Positions 38,072-46,848 of a DNA stretch of 64,000 bases are shown one piece after another. Both the position numbers and the translations under genes were made by a program. The DNA lies in NCBI GenBank assembly GCA_011053055.1, contig DRHT01000031.1:310001-374000 (forward strand), written 5' to 3'. This stretch comes from Halopseudomonas sabulinigri (GTDB taxonomy: Bacteria; Pseudomonadota; Gammaproteobacteria; Pseudomonadales; Pseudomonadaceae). Below the pieces are notes generated by a model. That model was not told the DNA's origin. It saw nothing but the letters and a program-made list of their open reading frames with translations, and made no database searches. Every line of letters begins with the position of its first letter. Positions within the stretch are counted from its first letter, which is position 1.

Positions 38072-39508
38072 ATGTCCAGGTCACGCTCGGTCACTCGCCG
38101 CTATCTTGCTTTATTAGTTTTCGCCGCCGTCTTCAGCGCTGTACTTAGCTCCTGCCAAAGTATGCCTGATGGCCTTTCCGTCACTGGGCCGGTGCGCTCG
38201 GCAGACCAGCTGCAAATATTCCGCGATCAGGCTTACCTTGATGCAGAGGGCAAGCAGCAGATCGAACAGGAGATCTTCGACGAAGCATTCCGCCTGATCG
38301 GCCAAGCGCAGAAACTGGTGGTCGTCGATATGTTTCTGTTCAACCGCTTTGCCGGAGCAGACAGCTACCGTCCGCTTGCTGAGCAACTGACCCAAGCATT
38401 GATCGAAGCGAAACAGAGGCATCCAACCATGCCAGTGGTCATGATCACCGACCCTTTCAACACGCTTTACGGCGGCATGCGCGCACCCGAGCTCGAGCAG
38501 CTACGCGCCGCGGGCGTGGCGGTGGTGCTAACCGATGTCGATCGCCTGCCGGCGTCCAACCCAACCTGGACCGGCATCTGGCAACTGTGTTGCAGCTACT
38601 TGGGCAACAACACTGAGGGCGGCTGGCTGCCCAATCCGGTTGGCCCAGGCAAGGTGACGCTGCGCAGTTATTTGCATCTAGCCAACTTTCGCGCAAATCA
38701 TCGCAAGACGTTGATCGTGGACAACGGCGACAACTGGCGCGCCTTGGTTACCTCGGCGAATCCACATGACGCCAGCAGCCGCCACCATAACAGCGCTATC
38801 GTATTCAGCGGTGCGGCAGCACTAGACCTACTGCAGACCGAGCGGGCTGCCGCGCTACTCTCAGGCTACGACGCGGCCAAGAACTGGCCAACCGTTGCCA
38901 GCGTGCAGACTCAGCCCAGCATGCCGCAAATCCAGGTGCTTACCGAAGGCGCCATCGAGCGTTCACTGCTTGAGCTACTGGCCTCGGCAGAGCCGGGCGA
39001 CCAGTTGGATATGGAGATGTTCTACCTGGCTTCGCGGCCCGTCGTTGAGGCGCTGATCGCGGCCCAACAAAGGGGCGTGCAGGTACGCGCGATTCTTGAC
39101 TCTAACCGTGACGCTTTTGGCCGCGAAAAGAATGGCATTCCCAATCGGCAGGCCGCCTGGGACTTGAACGAACAAGGCGTTGCGGTGCGCTGGTGTGCAA
39201 CCAACGGCGAACAATGCCATCGTAAATGGATTCGGCTAGAGCGTAGCCAAGGGATAACTGAGGTGATTAGCGGGTCAGCTAACTTTACCCGGCGTAACCT
39301 GCATGACCTTAATCTGGAAACCAGCGTGCGCCTGACTGCGCAGGCCAACAACCCTGAGATGGCTGACATGCGCGCAGACTTTGAGCGAGCGTGGAGCAAC
39401 AACGATGGCGGCACCCACAGCCTGCCTTATTCAGCGTTCGCCGATCACAGCTATTGGCGTTATGGGCTCTATCGCTTTATGGAAGCCAGCGGTCTGTCTA
39501 CCTTCTGA
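38072..39508 (+). CDS. Phospholipase D-like lipoprotein
   Basis: 478 aa. Lipoprotein signal with LSSC lipobox (Cys28). Two PLD half-domains: the first HKD motif is complete (His210, Lys212, Asp217, Asn230 in HRKTLIVDNGDNWRALVTSA); the second has His383, Lys385 and Asn404 but Glu390 in place of the usual Asp. So the enzyme is probably an active phosphodiesterase/transphosphatidylase of the envelope, perhaps cardiolipin-synthase-like or degradative; sequence alone does not tell which. Confidence 0.82.
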   Translation: MSRSRSVTRRYLALLVFAAVFSAVLSSCQSMPDGLSVTGPVRSADQLQIFRDQAYLDAEGKQQIEQEIFDEAFRLIGQAQKLVVVDMFLFNRFAGADSYRPLAEQLTQALIEAKQRHPTMPVVMITDPFNTLYGGMRAPELEQLRAAGVAVVLTDVDRLPASNPTWTGIWQLCCSYLGNNTEGGWLPNPVGPGKVTLRSYLHLANFRANHRKTLIVDNGDNWRALVTSANPHDASSRHHNSAIVFSGAAALDLLQTERAAALLSGYDAAKNWPTVASVQTQPSMPQIQVLTEGAIERSLLELLASAEPGDQLDMEMFYLASRPVVEALIAAQQRGVQVRAILDSNRDAFGREKNGIPNRQAAWDLNEQGVAVRWCATNGEQCHRKWIRLERSQGITEVISGSANFTRRNLHDLNLETSVRLTAQANNPEMADMRADFERAWSNNDGGTHSLPYSAFADHSYWRYGLYRFMEASGLSTF

Positions 39509-39533
39509 CCGACCGCTGGCCGCGCGGCAGCCG

Positions 39534-40805
39534 TTACAACTCGGCAAAGCAGGCGGCAATAATATCCATACCCGCCTGCACTTCCAGATCGGTTGCGGTG
39601 AGCGGCACCAGAATACGAATCACGTTGCCGTACTGTCCGCAGGAAAGCAGAATCAATCCTTTATCGCGGGCCTTGGCGACCACCTGCGCGGTCAGTTCTG
39701 CATGCGGATGACCTTCTGCAGTAAACAGCTCGCAGGCCACCATGGCACCCAATCCGCGTACATCGCCGATACGCTTGTCATTGGCAGCCACGTCACGCAA
39801 GCGACCGCTAATCAAGTCACCCAAAGTGCGGCTACGCGCCAGCAGATTTTCTTCCTCGAAGATTTCAAGCACGGCTAGCGCAGCGGCGCAGGCCAACGGA
39901 TTACCAGCGTATGTACCGCCGAGACCACCCGGTGCTATGGCATCCATCACTTCCGCACGACCACACACGCCCGCCACCGGAAAGCCGCCCGCGATCGATT
40001 TGGCAAAGGTCGTCAGATCTGCTGCCACACCCATCTGCTCCATGGCGAAGAAGCTACCCGTGCGCCCGGCGCCCGTTTGAACCTCATCAGCCACCAGCAG
40101 AATACCGTGCAGATCACACAGCTCACGCAGCTTGCCCATGAACGCAGGGCTAGCAACATAAAAGCCGCCCTCACCCTGCACCGGTTCAATCACAATGGCA
40201 GCAATATCCTGCGGCTGGGCGTCGTTCTTGAAGATACGTTCGATACTGGCGATAGCGTCATCATCGCTGACGTCATGCAGCGCACAGGGAAACAGAGCGC
40301 GGTATACGCCACCCGGCATCAATCCCATACCCGCCGAATAGGGCGCGACCTTACCGGTCATCGACAGCGTCATCATGGTGCGGCCGTGATAGGCGCCGGT
40401 AAAGGCAATGACCCCGGCACGACCCGTCGCCGCACGGGAAATTTTGACCGCGTTTTCGAGCGCTTCCGAGCCTGTGGTGACCAACAGCGTCTTTTTAGCA
40501 AAGTCACCGGGCACTAGCTCGTTGAGCTTTTCGCACAGTTCTATATAGGGCTCGTAAGCCAACACCTGAAAACAGGTATGGGTGAACTGCTCCATCTGCC
40601 GCTTCACGGCATCCATGATTTTCGGGTGACGGTGCCCGGTGTTCAGCACGGCAATGCCTCCCGCAAAATCAATATATTGCCGTCCTTCCACATCCCATAC
40701 AGTCGCGTTCTCGGCGCGCTGTACAACCAACGGGTGAATCTGGCTGACACCACGCGCTACTGCCGCGTGACGCCGTTGCATCAAGGACTCATTCGTCTTA
40801 CTCAT
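39534..40805 (-). CDS. gabT: 4-aminobutyrate aminotransferase
   Basis: 423 aa class III PLP aminotransferase. Converts GABA and 2-oxoglutarate to succinate semialdehyde and glutamate. PLP Lys in LTTFAKSIAGGFPVAGV; Asp in LLVADEVQTGAGRTG; TTGSEALENAVKIARAA-like segment present as TTGSEALENAVKISRAAT. GAGG ribosome site. Follows gabD by 60 bp on the same strand; the pair finishes putrescine breakdown to succinate. Confidence 0.95.
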   Translation of the reverse strand: MSKTNESLMQRRHAAVARGVSQIHPLVVQRAENATVWDVEGRQYIDFAGGIAVLNTGHRHPKIMDAVKRQMEQFTHTCFQVLAYEPYIELCEKLNELVPGDFAKKTLLVTTGSEALENAVKISRAATGRAGVIAFTGAYHGRTMMTLSMTGKVAPYSAGMGLMPGGVYRALFPCALHDVSDDDAIASIERIFKNDAQPQDIAAIVIEPVQGEGGFYVASPAFMGKLRELCDLHGILLVADEVQTGAGRTGSFFAMEQMGVAADLTTFAKSIAGGFPVAGVCGRAEVMDAIAPGGLGGTYAGNPLACAAALAVLEIFEEENLLARSRTLGDLISGRLRDVAANDKRIGDVRGLGAMVACELFTAEGHPHAELTAQVVAKARDKGLILLSCGQYGNVIRILVPLTATDLEVQAGMDIIAACFAEL

Positions 40806-40865
40806 AACCGCCTCGCGCTTATAAGGAGGGAGCAGTGCTCCCAGAAAATCACACCCGGGACTGGT

Positions 40866-42326
40866 TCAGATGCCGCCCAAGCATAGATATTTAATCTCGA
40901 CGTACTCTTCAATACCGTACTTTGAGCCTTCACGGCCCAACCCCGAAGACTTCATGCCACCAAAGGGGGCGACTTCCGTAGAGATCAGACCAGTATTGAT
41001 ACCGACCATGCCGTACTCAAGCTGCTCGGCCACACGGAACACTCGGCTCAGGTCACGGGCATAAAAATACGCCGCCAAACCGAACTCAGTGTCATTCGCC
41101 TGACGCACCACATCGGCCTCATCGTTGAAGCGGAATAGCGGCGCCAGCGGGCCGAAGGTTTCCTCGCGAGCGACCAGCATGCTGCTGTCCACGTTGGTCA
41201 AAATAGTGGGCTCAAAAAAGTTACCTCCCAGAGCATGTGGCTTACCACCAGCCAGCACCTGTGCGCCTTTTGCTGTGGCGTCCGCCAGATGACGCTGCAC
41301 TTTAGCCACCGCGTTGCCATCAATCAGCGGCCCGGTCGTCACGCCCACCTCAGTACCGTCGCCGACTTTGAGCTGCTCAACAGCAGCAGCCAATTTAGCT
41401 GCGAAGGCGTCGTAGACTGAGTCCTGCACGTAAATGCGGTTGGCGCAGACACAGGTTTGGCCCGCGTTGCGATACTTGGAGATCATTGCGCCTTCGACAG
41501 CGGCATCCAGATCGGCATCATCAAATACGATAAAGGGTGCGTTGCCGCCGAGCTCCAGCGACAGTTTTTTCAGGCTGGGCGCGCATTGCTCCATAAGCTT
41601 GATGCCAACGCCAGTAGAACCGGTAAAGGAGAGTTTGCGGATGATCGGATTGCTGCACAGCTCACCACCCACCGCGCGTGAGGCATCGACGTCAGCAGTC
41701 ACCACACTGAACAGCCCAGCAGGCAACCCGGCCTGCTCAGCCAGGAACGCCAGCGCCAGTGCAGAGAAAGGCGTTTGCGGGGCAGGTTTAAGCACCATGG
41801 CGCAGCCAGCAGCTAGGGCCGGGCCAGCTTTGCGGGTGATCATCGCAGCAGGGAAATTCCAGGGTGTAATAGCAGCCGTCACACCGACGGGCTCTTTCTG
41901 CACCAAGATACGCTTATCCGCCTGATGACCAGGGATCACATCTCCATAAACACGCTTGGCCTCTTCGGCAAACCACTCCAGAAAAGAGGCGGCATAAACA
42001 ACTTCACCACGCGCTTCAGCCAGCGGTTTACCCTGCTCGGCAGTCATGATGCGCGCCAGATCTTCCTGATGCTTCAGCATCAAATCGAACCACTTGCGCA
42101 ATACCTGGCCACGCTCTTTGGCAGTGCGTTGACGCCAAGCCTGTTGCGCATGCTGTGCTGCAATAATTGAGCGCCGAGTTTCATCAGCTCCCATATTGGG
42201 CACGCTGCCCACGCGCTCGCCGTTGGCCGGATTGAAGATTTCAGTACGCGCGCCGCTGTCGGCCTCGCACCAGTGACCATCAACAAAGGCTTGTTGGCGA
42301 AAAAGATCGGGGCAGTGAAGTTCCAT
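40866..42326 (-). CDS. gabD: Succinate-semialdehyde dehydrogenase (NADP+)
   Basis: 486 aa aldehyde dehydrogenase. Oxidises succinate semialdehyde to succinate. General base Glu in SLELGGNAPFIVFDD, catalytic Cys in YRNAGQTCVCANRIYV, cofactor fold FTGSTGVGIKLM, C-terminal PFGGMKSSGLGREGSKYGIEE. First gene of gabD-gabT; its upstream region holds a perfect 20-bp palindrome. Confidence 0.95.
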   Translation of the reverse strand: MELHCPDLFRQQAFVDGHWCEADSGARTEIFNPANGERVGSVPNMGADETRRSIIAAQHAQQAWRQRTAKERGQVLRKWFDLMLKHQEDLARIMTAEQGKPLAEARGEVVYAASFLEWFAEEAKRVYGDVIPGHQADKRILVQKEPVGVTAAITPWNFPAAMITRKAGPALAAGCAMVLKPAPQTPFSALALAFLAEQAGLPAGLFSVVTADVDASRAVGGELCSNPIIRKLSFTGSTGVGIKLMEQCAPSLKKLSLELGGNAPFIVFDDADLDAAVEGAMISKYRNAGQTCVCANRIYVQDSVYDAFAAKLAAAVEQLKVGDGTEVGVTTGPLIDGNAVAKVQRHLADATAKGAQVLAGGKPHALGGNFFEPTILTNVDSSMLVAREETFGPLAPLFRFNDEADVVRQANDTEFGLAAYFYARDLSRVFRVAEQLEYGMVGINTGLISTEVAPFGGMKSSGLGREGSKYGIEEYVEIKYLCLGGI

Positions 42327-42382
42327 CTAGCGAGTCCTCATCAGGGCGTAAATCGATCATGCGTAACGCATTTAAAACATCG

Positions 42383-42402
42383 ATGTTTGAAATTTCAAAC
42401 AT
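42383..42402. promoter_or_regulatory. Perfect 20-bp palindrome, probable MarR-type operator
   Basis: ATGTTTGAAATTTCAAACAT, centred ~66 bp before the gabD start and between gabD and the MarR gene read on the same strand. Fully self-complementary, AT-rich core, with TTGAA/TTCAA half-sites typical of MarR-family operators. Confidence 0.65.
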
Positions 42403-42483
42403 GCTATGCGCAGCAACCCGATCAGGCAATACCCCGGATGAGAAAAACAGTAGTGAAGAAAACAGAAGGGATAAAGAGGTTTC

Positions 42484-42505
42484 CGGCCTGCAGAGTTGCA
42501 GGCCG
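42484..42505 (-). terminator. Terminator after the MarR gene
   Basis: CGGCCTGCA, loop, TGCAGGCCG: 9-bp perfect stem 13 bp past the MarR stop; only a mixed CTCTTTA tract follows on the minus strand. Confidence 0.6.
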
Positions 42506-42517
42506 CTTAAAGGCGTA

Positions 42518-42985
42518 TTAGGCGGCGGTTTCGCCCTCAAAGAGTTCGGCTGGCGCGCTCTGACCTTCTTCCAGAAGGCCTGCCACGCGCTGCAAGCTAG
42601 CTAACAACATCAACTGCTCCCAGTCCGCCAAATCACCGAAGCGATCGAGAAACGCCGATGGCAGCAGTGCCGGCTCGGCCTGGATAACCGCTACACCTTT
42701 CTCGCTGAGTGCCAGATGAACTTTACGCTTGTCACTCTTGCTGCGAATGCGCTGCAGCAAATCACGATTTTCAAGGCGATCAATGATGGTACTCAAGGTC
42801 GCTTGAGAGACACTCACCTGCTTGGCCAGGTCGCCCAAAGTGCCTTCACCCATAGCCCTGATGCTATGCAGAATCAGCAGCTGAATCGGTGTCAGACCAC
42901 TGTGCCGGCCCAGTCGCTTCGCGTGAATTTCGCTGGCGCGCTGCAGACGGCGCAGTGCTAGATATAGGTCGTTCATCATGTGCAT
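42518..42985 (-). CDS. MarR-family transcriptional regulator
   Basis: 155 aa from the ATG at 42985 (GGGAG, short spacing); ATGs six and nine bases downstream are equally possible. Winged helix: GLTPIQLLILHSIRAMGEGT, GDLAKQVSVSQATLSTIIDR and the wing RSKSDKRKVHLALSEKG. Upstream of gabD-gabT on the same strand, with the 20-bp palindrome in between, so it probably controls the gab genes. Ligand unknown; GABA or an aldehyde would make sense. Confidence 0.9.
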   Translation of the reverse strand: MHMMNDLYLALRRLQRASEIHAKRLGRHSGLTPIQLLILHSIRAMGEGTLGDLAKQVSVSQATLSTIIDRLENRDLLQRIRSKSDKRKVHLALSEKGVAVIQAEPALLPSAFLDRFGDLADWEQLMLLASLQRVAGLLEEGQSAPAELFEGETAA

Positions 42986-43336
42986 AAAGCTCCCGGCCAA
43001 GGCCAATAAAACAGGCGGCATTTTGACACAAAGTCTAAATATTACAGTAGTAAGTAGATCAGCTTTATTTGAACCCGCTAAAAGCCCACAAAACAGCGGG
43101 ATAAAGTAAAAACCTACGCAATGGAGCAGATTATTGCACACTTTTTATTTTTACTTCAAAGTAATTTTTGTTTCTGCTTAGCCTAATTCCAACGAATTCT
43201 GCATACCTTGTCGGCTCTGAGTTACTTCTAAAGAGCCAGCAACTGGCTATACAGCTTGCGCTTTCAGACTGCTAGACTGCTTTGGCATTCCTCATAGCTT
43301 CGCTCCGCCAACAGCAATAACAACAAGCTAGGTCAT
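42986..43336. promoter_or_regulatory. Divergent MarR / TonB-receptor intergenic region
   Basis: 351 bases without a gene. Contains TTACTT-CA-AAGTAA (43151-43164), an almost perfect palindrome that could be a regulator site for the receptor gene. No clear Fur box was seen. Weak promoter-like AT-rich segments only. Confidence 0.45.
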
Positions 43337-45406
43337 ATGACTAACCGCCCTACCGCCACCGCAGCCCTTTTACTTCTCATCACCTCCCCAGTGCTAGCCG
43401 CAGATCACGACTTAAAGCTGCCGACGCAAACCATTCTTGGCGTTGATCCGGCAGAGGCCAATGACACTCTGCCTTCAGCCAACAGCCACATCGATAGTAG
43501 CCAGATCAGTCCATTTAACCTGGGCGCCAATCTCTCTGAATCGTTACAGCGCTCCCCAGGCATATTGGCGCTGAACCGCCAGAACTATGCCCAAGACGTG
43601 CAAATATCCTCGCGCGGCTTCGGCGCGCGAGCCCAGTTCGGCGTGCGTGGTGTGCGGCTGATTCAGGACGGCATTCCACTGACCATGCCAGACGGCCAGG
43701 GTCAGCCATCTCTGTTCGACCTCGACGGCATGCAATACATCGATGTGCTGCGCGGCCCCCTAAGCGCGCTTTACGGCAACGCCTCGGGTGGCATTATCCA
43801 GGGCTTCACCGAGGCCGCTCCGCTGCACCCGACACTCGATAGTCGCAGCGCGATGGGTAGCGACAATCTCTGGCGTTCACGCTTGAAGTACGGCGGCCAG
43901 CATGGCGATCTCAGCATCAACGCGAACGTGTCCCGACTGGAAACCGATGGATATCGGGATCACAGCAAGGCGCAGCGCGATATGGCCAATCTACGCTTGG
44001 GCTGGGATATCGACGATGCATCCAGCCTGACGCTGCTGCTTAATAGTCTTGATCAACCTGAGACACAGGATCCGTTAGGGCTCTCTGCTTCAGCGCTGGA
44101 TGAAGACCGCGAACAAGCGGTAGCGCGCGCAGAGCAATACAACACCCGCAAGACAGTACGCCACAATCAGGCTGGCCTGAATTATCAGCGCCGGTTGAGC
44201 AACGACGATCAACTGACTGTGATGGTCTACGGCGGTGAGCGGTATGTAGCGCAGTATCTGGCATTCACCGGCGACGACCCTTTTGCGGGCGGCGGTGTAA
44301 TCGAACTTGACCGCGAGTTCGGTGGCGGTGAGCTGGGCTGGCAACGTCAGACCGAACTGTTCAACCTGCCAGTAGAGCTGGCCGCAGGTCTGACTTACGG
44401 CTACCAAGGAGAGGGTCGCAAGGGCTTCGTCAACAACGACGGCGACAAGGGCGATCTTAAACGTGATGAGTTCAACCGGGTCGACAGCAAAGAGGCCTAC
44501 CTAATCAGCACTTGGGCGTTGACCAACCAATGGAGCCTAACCGCTGGTTTTAGACACAGCCGGGTAGAGTTTGAGTCTGAAGACGATTTCCTCAGCGATG
44601 GTAGTGACGACAGCGGCAACGTCGATTATCAGCAGACCACACCTGCGCTGGGCATTAGCTATCAATGGAGCCCGGCTCTCACCCTATATGCTGCCGCGGG
44701 ACAAGGCTTTGAAACGCCGACCTTCCAGGAACTCGCCTACCGCCCTAGCGGAAGCGGTTTGAACTTCGACCTACAGCCTAGCGAGTCACGCAATGCCGAA
44801 GTCGGTTTTAAGTTGCGCCAAGGCGATACCCGCGTCGAAGCGGCTGTGTTTTACACACGCGTCGAGGACGAAATCGTCACAGGCGTAGAGCAAGTCGCTA
44901 CCGAACGCTCAACCTACGCCAATGCAGGCCAATCAAGCCGGCGCGGCCTGGAACTGGCTATCGAGCAACGTCTCGCTTACGACTTCAACGCTTATCTTGC
45001 CTACACCTATCTAGACGCTGAGTTTGATCAGTACACTGACGGCAACGGCAATGATTTCTCGGGCAACTCTCTGCCCGGCGTGCCACGCCACAGTTTGTAT
45101 GCCGAGCTGGCTTGGGCGCCTGACAATGGCTTCAGTACCGCGCTGGAAGCGCAAAGCCTGAGCCAGCGTTATGCCACTGATGACAACCAATCCAAGGCGC
45201 CAGGTTACGCCGTATTCAACTGGCGCGCGGGTTATCGGCAGGAGCTTGGCAACTGGGCTTTGGAGCCTTTCGCACGCGTTGATAATCTGGCCGATAAACA
45301 GTACATCGGTTCGTTGATTGTCAACGGAGCGGGTGCGCGTTATTACGAGCCGGCGCCGGAGCGGAATTGGTTGGTGGGGGTTGGGTTGCAGTATAGCTGG
45401 GAGTGA
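43337..45406 (+). CDS. TonB-dependent outer-membrane receptor
   Basis: 689 aa. Signal peptide 1-22 (LLITSPVLA, then ADHDL). Plug domain ~60-170 with VQISSRGFGARAQFGVRGVR and VLRGPLSALYGNASGG, then a 22-strand barrel ending in an aromatic residue region (VGVGLQYSWE). Takes up a large ligand such as a siderophore using TonB energy; the ligand is not readable from sequence. Not linked to other iron genes; the MFS gene downstream is on the other strand. Confidence 0.93.
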   Translation: MTNRPTATAALLLLITSPVLAADHDLKLPTQTILGVDPAEANDTLPSANSHIDSSQISPFNLGANLSESLQRSPGILALNRQNYAQDVQISSRGFGARAQFGVRGVRLIQDGIPLTMPDGQGQPSLFDLDGMQYIDVLRGPLSALYGNASGGIIQGFTEAAPLHPTLDSRSAMGSDNLWRSRLKYGGQHGDLSINANVSRLETDGYRDHSKAQRDMANLRLGWDIDDASSLTLLLNSLDQPETQDPLGLSASALDEDREQAVARAEQYNTRKTVRHNQAGLNYQRRLSNDDQLTVMVYGGERYVAQYLAFTGDDPFAGGGVIELDREFGGGELGWQRQTELFNLPVELAAGLTYGYQGEGRKGFVNNDGDKGDLKRDEFNRVDSKEAYLISTWALTNQWSLTAGFRHSRVEFESEDDFLSDGSDDSGNVDYQQTTPALGISYQWSPALTLYAAAGQGFETPTFQELAYRPSGSGLNFDLQPSESRNAEVGFKLRQGDTRVEAAVFYTRVEDEIVTGVEQVATERSTYANAGQSSRRGLELAIEQRLAYDFNAYLAYTYLDAEFDQYTDGNGNDFSGNSLPGVPRHSLYAELAWAPDNGFSTALEAQSLSQRYATDDNQSKAPGYAVFNWRAGYRQELGNWALEPFARVDNLADKQYIGSLIVNGAGARYYEPAPERNWLVGVGLQYSWE

Positions 45407-45494
45407 TCTTCGAACTTCCGCATAACGGCACTCGCCCGCCAGCATCGAACATGCCAATACGGCTAGTTTGAGTACACTTATCGTCTGCAGGCGA

Positions 45495-45528
45495 GCTAAG
45501 AAAGCATGTTTGCGCATGCTTTCTTAGC
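45495..45528. terminator. Strong hairpin after the TonB receptor gene
   Basis: GCTAAGAAAGCATG, 6-nt loop, and its exact complement: a 14-bp perfect stem between the convergent receptor and MFS genes. Confidence 0.75.
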
Positions 45529-45551
45529 AATCTCCCAGTACACCCAGGTGC

Positions 45552-45562
45552 GGGGGGGGGGG
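45552..45562. repeat. Run of eleven G in a small hairpin
   Basis: G11 flanked by GGTGC and GCACC, which can pair around it. Lies between convergent genes, 146 bp past the receptor stop and 42 bp past the MFS stop. Such tracts slip in replication and in sequencing. Confidence 0.7.
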
Positions 45563-45603
45563 CACCTCGCCGGCCGCTCGAAGCCTCGGCGGTACGTCGC
45601 GCT

Positions 45604-46764
45604 CTACCGATCAACCACAGCCTGATCCAGCGCAACCGCATCAAAAGCTCCACGCCGCCAGGCGAGCACCACAAACACCAGCGCGGCAATCGCCATCATC
45701 ATCGGTAGCGCATGGGTATTGAGCCATTGACTGGCCGCGCCGGTGGCGACTGGGCCGAGGAGGCAGCCAAGCCCCCAAAGCATGGCGATGTTGGCGTTGG
45801 CGCGCACCAATGCGTCGTCGCGAAAACGCTGTCCGACCAGGATCACTGACAGGGTATAAAGACCGCCAGCACTCGAACCAAAAAGCACCAGCACAGGCCA
45901 GATCAACACCGTATGCAGCGCCATCGGCATAGCCAGGCTACTGAGCAGCAGCATCACACCGCAGAGCTTGAACAGCGCGGTGCGTGAGAACTTGTCGGCC
46001 AACCAGCCGATCGGCACCTGCAGTATTGCGTCGCCTACCACCACGGTGCTAACCATGATCAGCGCCAACTGCTGCGCAAAACCTTCACGAATCAGATAGA
46101 CCGGCAGCAGCGTTAGCGTCATGGTTTCAAAGCCGGCGAATAGCACCATGGCCCAAGCAATCGCGGGCATGCTGCGCACAAACTGACGAAGGCCGCGCCC
46201 AGCACCCGCTGCGGTATCCACCACGGGCGCGCCGGCCACGCAGAAAAGCAGGCCGACTCCGCCAACCAGCAATGCCGTCGCCAGCCAAAAACCTCGATCA
46301 CCTTCGGTGCCGATGAAACCGAGTAGCAACGGGCCACATAGCTGGCTGAGTGCGAAGGCGCTGCCGTATACCGCAACCAGCCGGCCGCGCAGACGGTCTA
46401 CCACCAATTGATTGATCCAGCTTTCGCCAATCACAAAGGTGACGGTCAGCGAAATACCCAGCACCAGACGCAACAACAGCCAGACCGGGTAGCTCGGCCA
46501 AATGGCCAACAGTGCCACTGACACAGCACTGCAGGCCATGACCAACCGCAAGGAGTTCTCCGAGCCCAATCGTCCGGCCAGCCGCCCGGTGAGCTTGGCG
46601 CCCAGCACGATACCCACCGCGGGCATGCCGGCCATCACGCCGATGGCAAAAGTGCTGTAGCCCCACTCGTGCAGGCGCAGCGACACCAGCGGCAGCGTGC
46701 CCCCCAGCGCCAGCCCAACGATAACCACCGCCGCGGTGACGATGCAGTAGGCCTTCCAGTTCAT
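45604..46764 (-). CDS. MFS transporter (YcaD/UMF-like)
   Basis: 386 aa from the ATG at 46764; the frame to 46794 lacks a better ribosome site. Twelve predicted membrane spans in two halves, with GRLAGRLGSENSLRL in the loop after span 2 and GWLADKFSRTALFKL in the corresponding loop of the second half. Function not determinable; family members are drug or metabolite exporters. Ends near the G11 tract. Confidence 0.88.
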   Translation of the reverse strand: MNWKAYCIVTAAVVIVGLALGGTLPLVSLRLHEWGYSTFAIGVMAGMPAVGIVLGAKLTGRLAGRLGSENSLRLVMACSAVSVALLAIWPSYPVWLLLRLVLGISLTVTFVIGESWINQLVVDRLRGRLVAVYGSAFALSQLCGPLLLGFIGTEGDRGFWLATALLVGGVGLLFCVAGAPVVDTAAGAGRGLRQFVRSMPAIAWAMVLFAGFETMTLTLLPVYLIREGFAQQLALIMVSTVVVGDAILQVPIGWLADKFSRTALFKLCGVMLLLSSLAMPMALHTVLIWPVLVLFGSSAGGLYTLSVILVGQRFRDDALVRANANIAMLWGLGCLLGPVATGAASQWLNTHALPMMMAIAALVFVVLAWRRGAFDAVALDQAVVDR

Positions 46765-46848
46765 AGTTAGATCCGTGAGAAACGCGGAATGCAAAATAGA
46801 GGCGGTGCCGTCACGCGCACCGCCTTAACACCGAGCTTGCCGCTGCTC

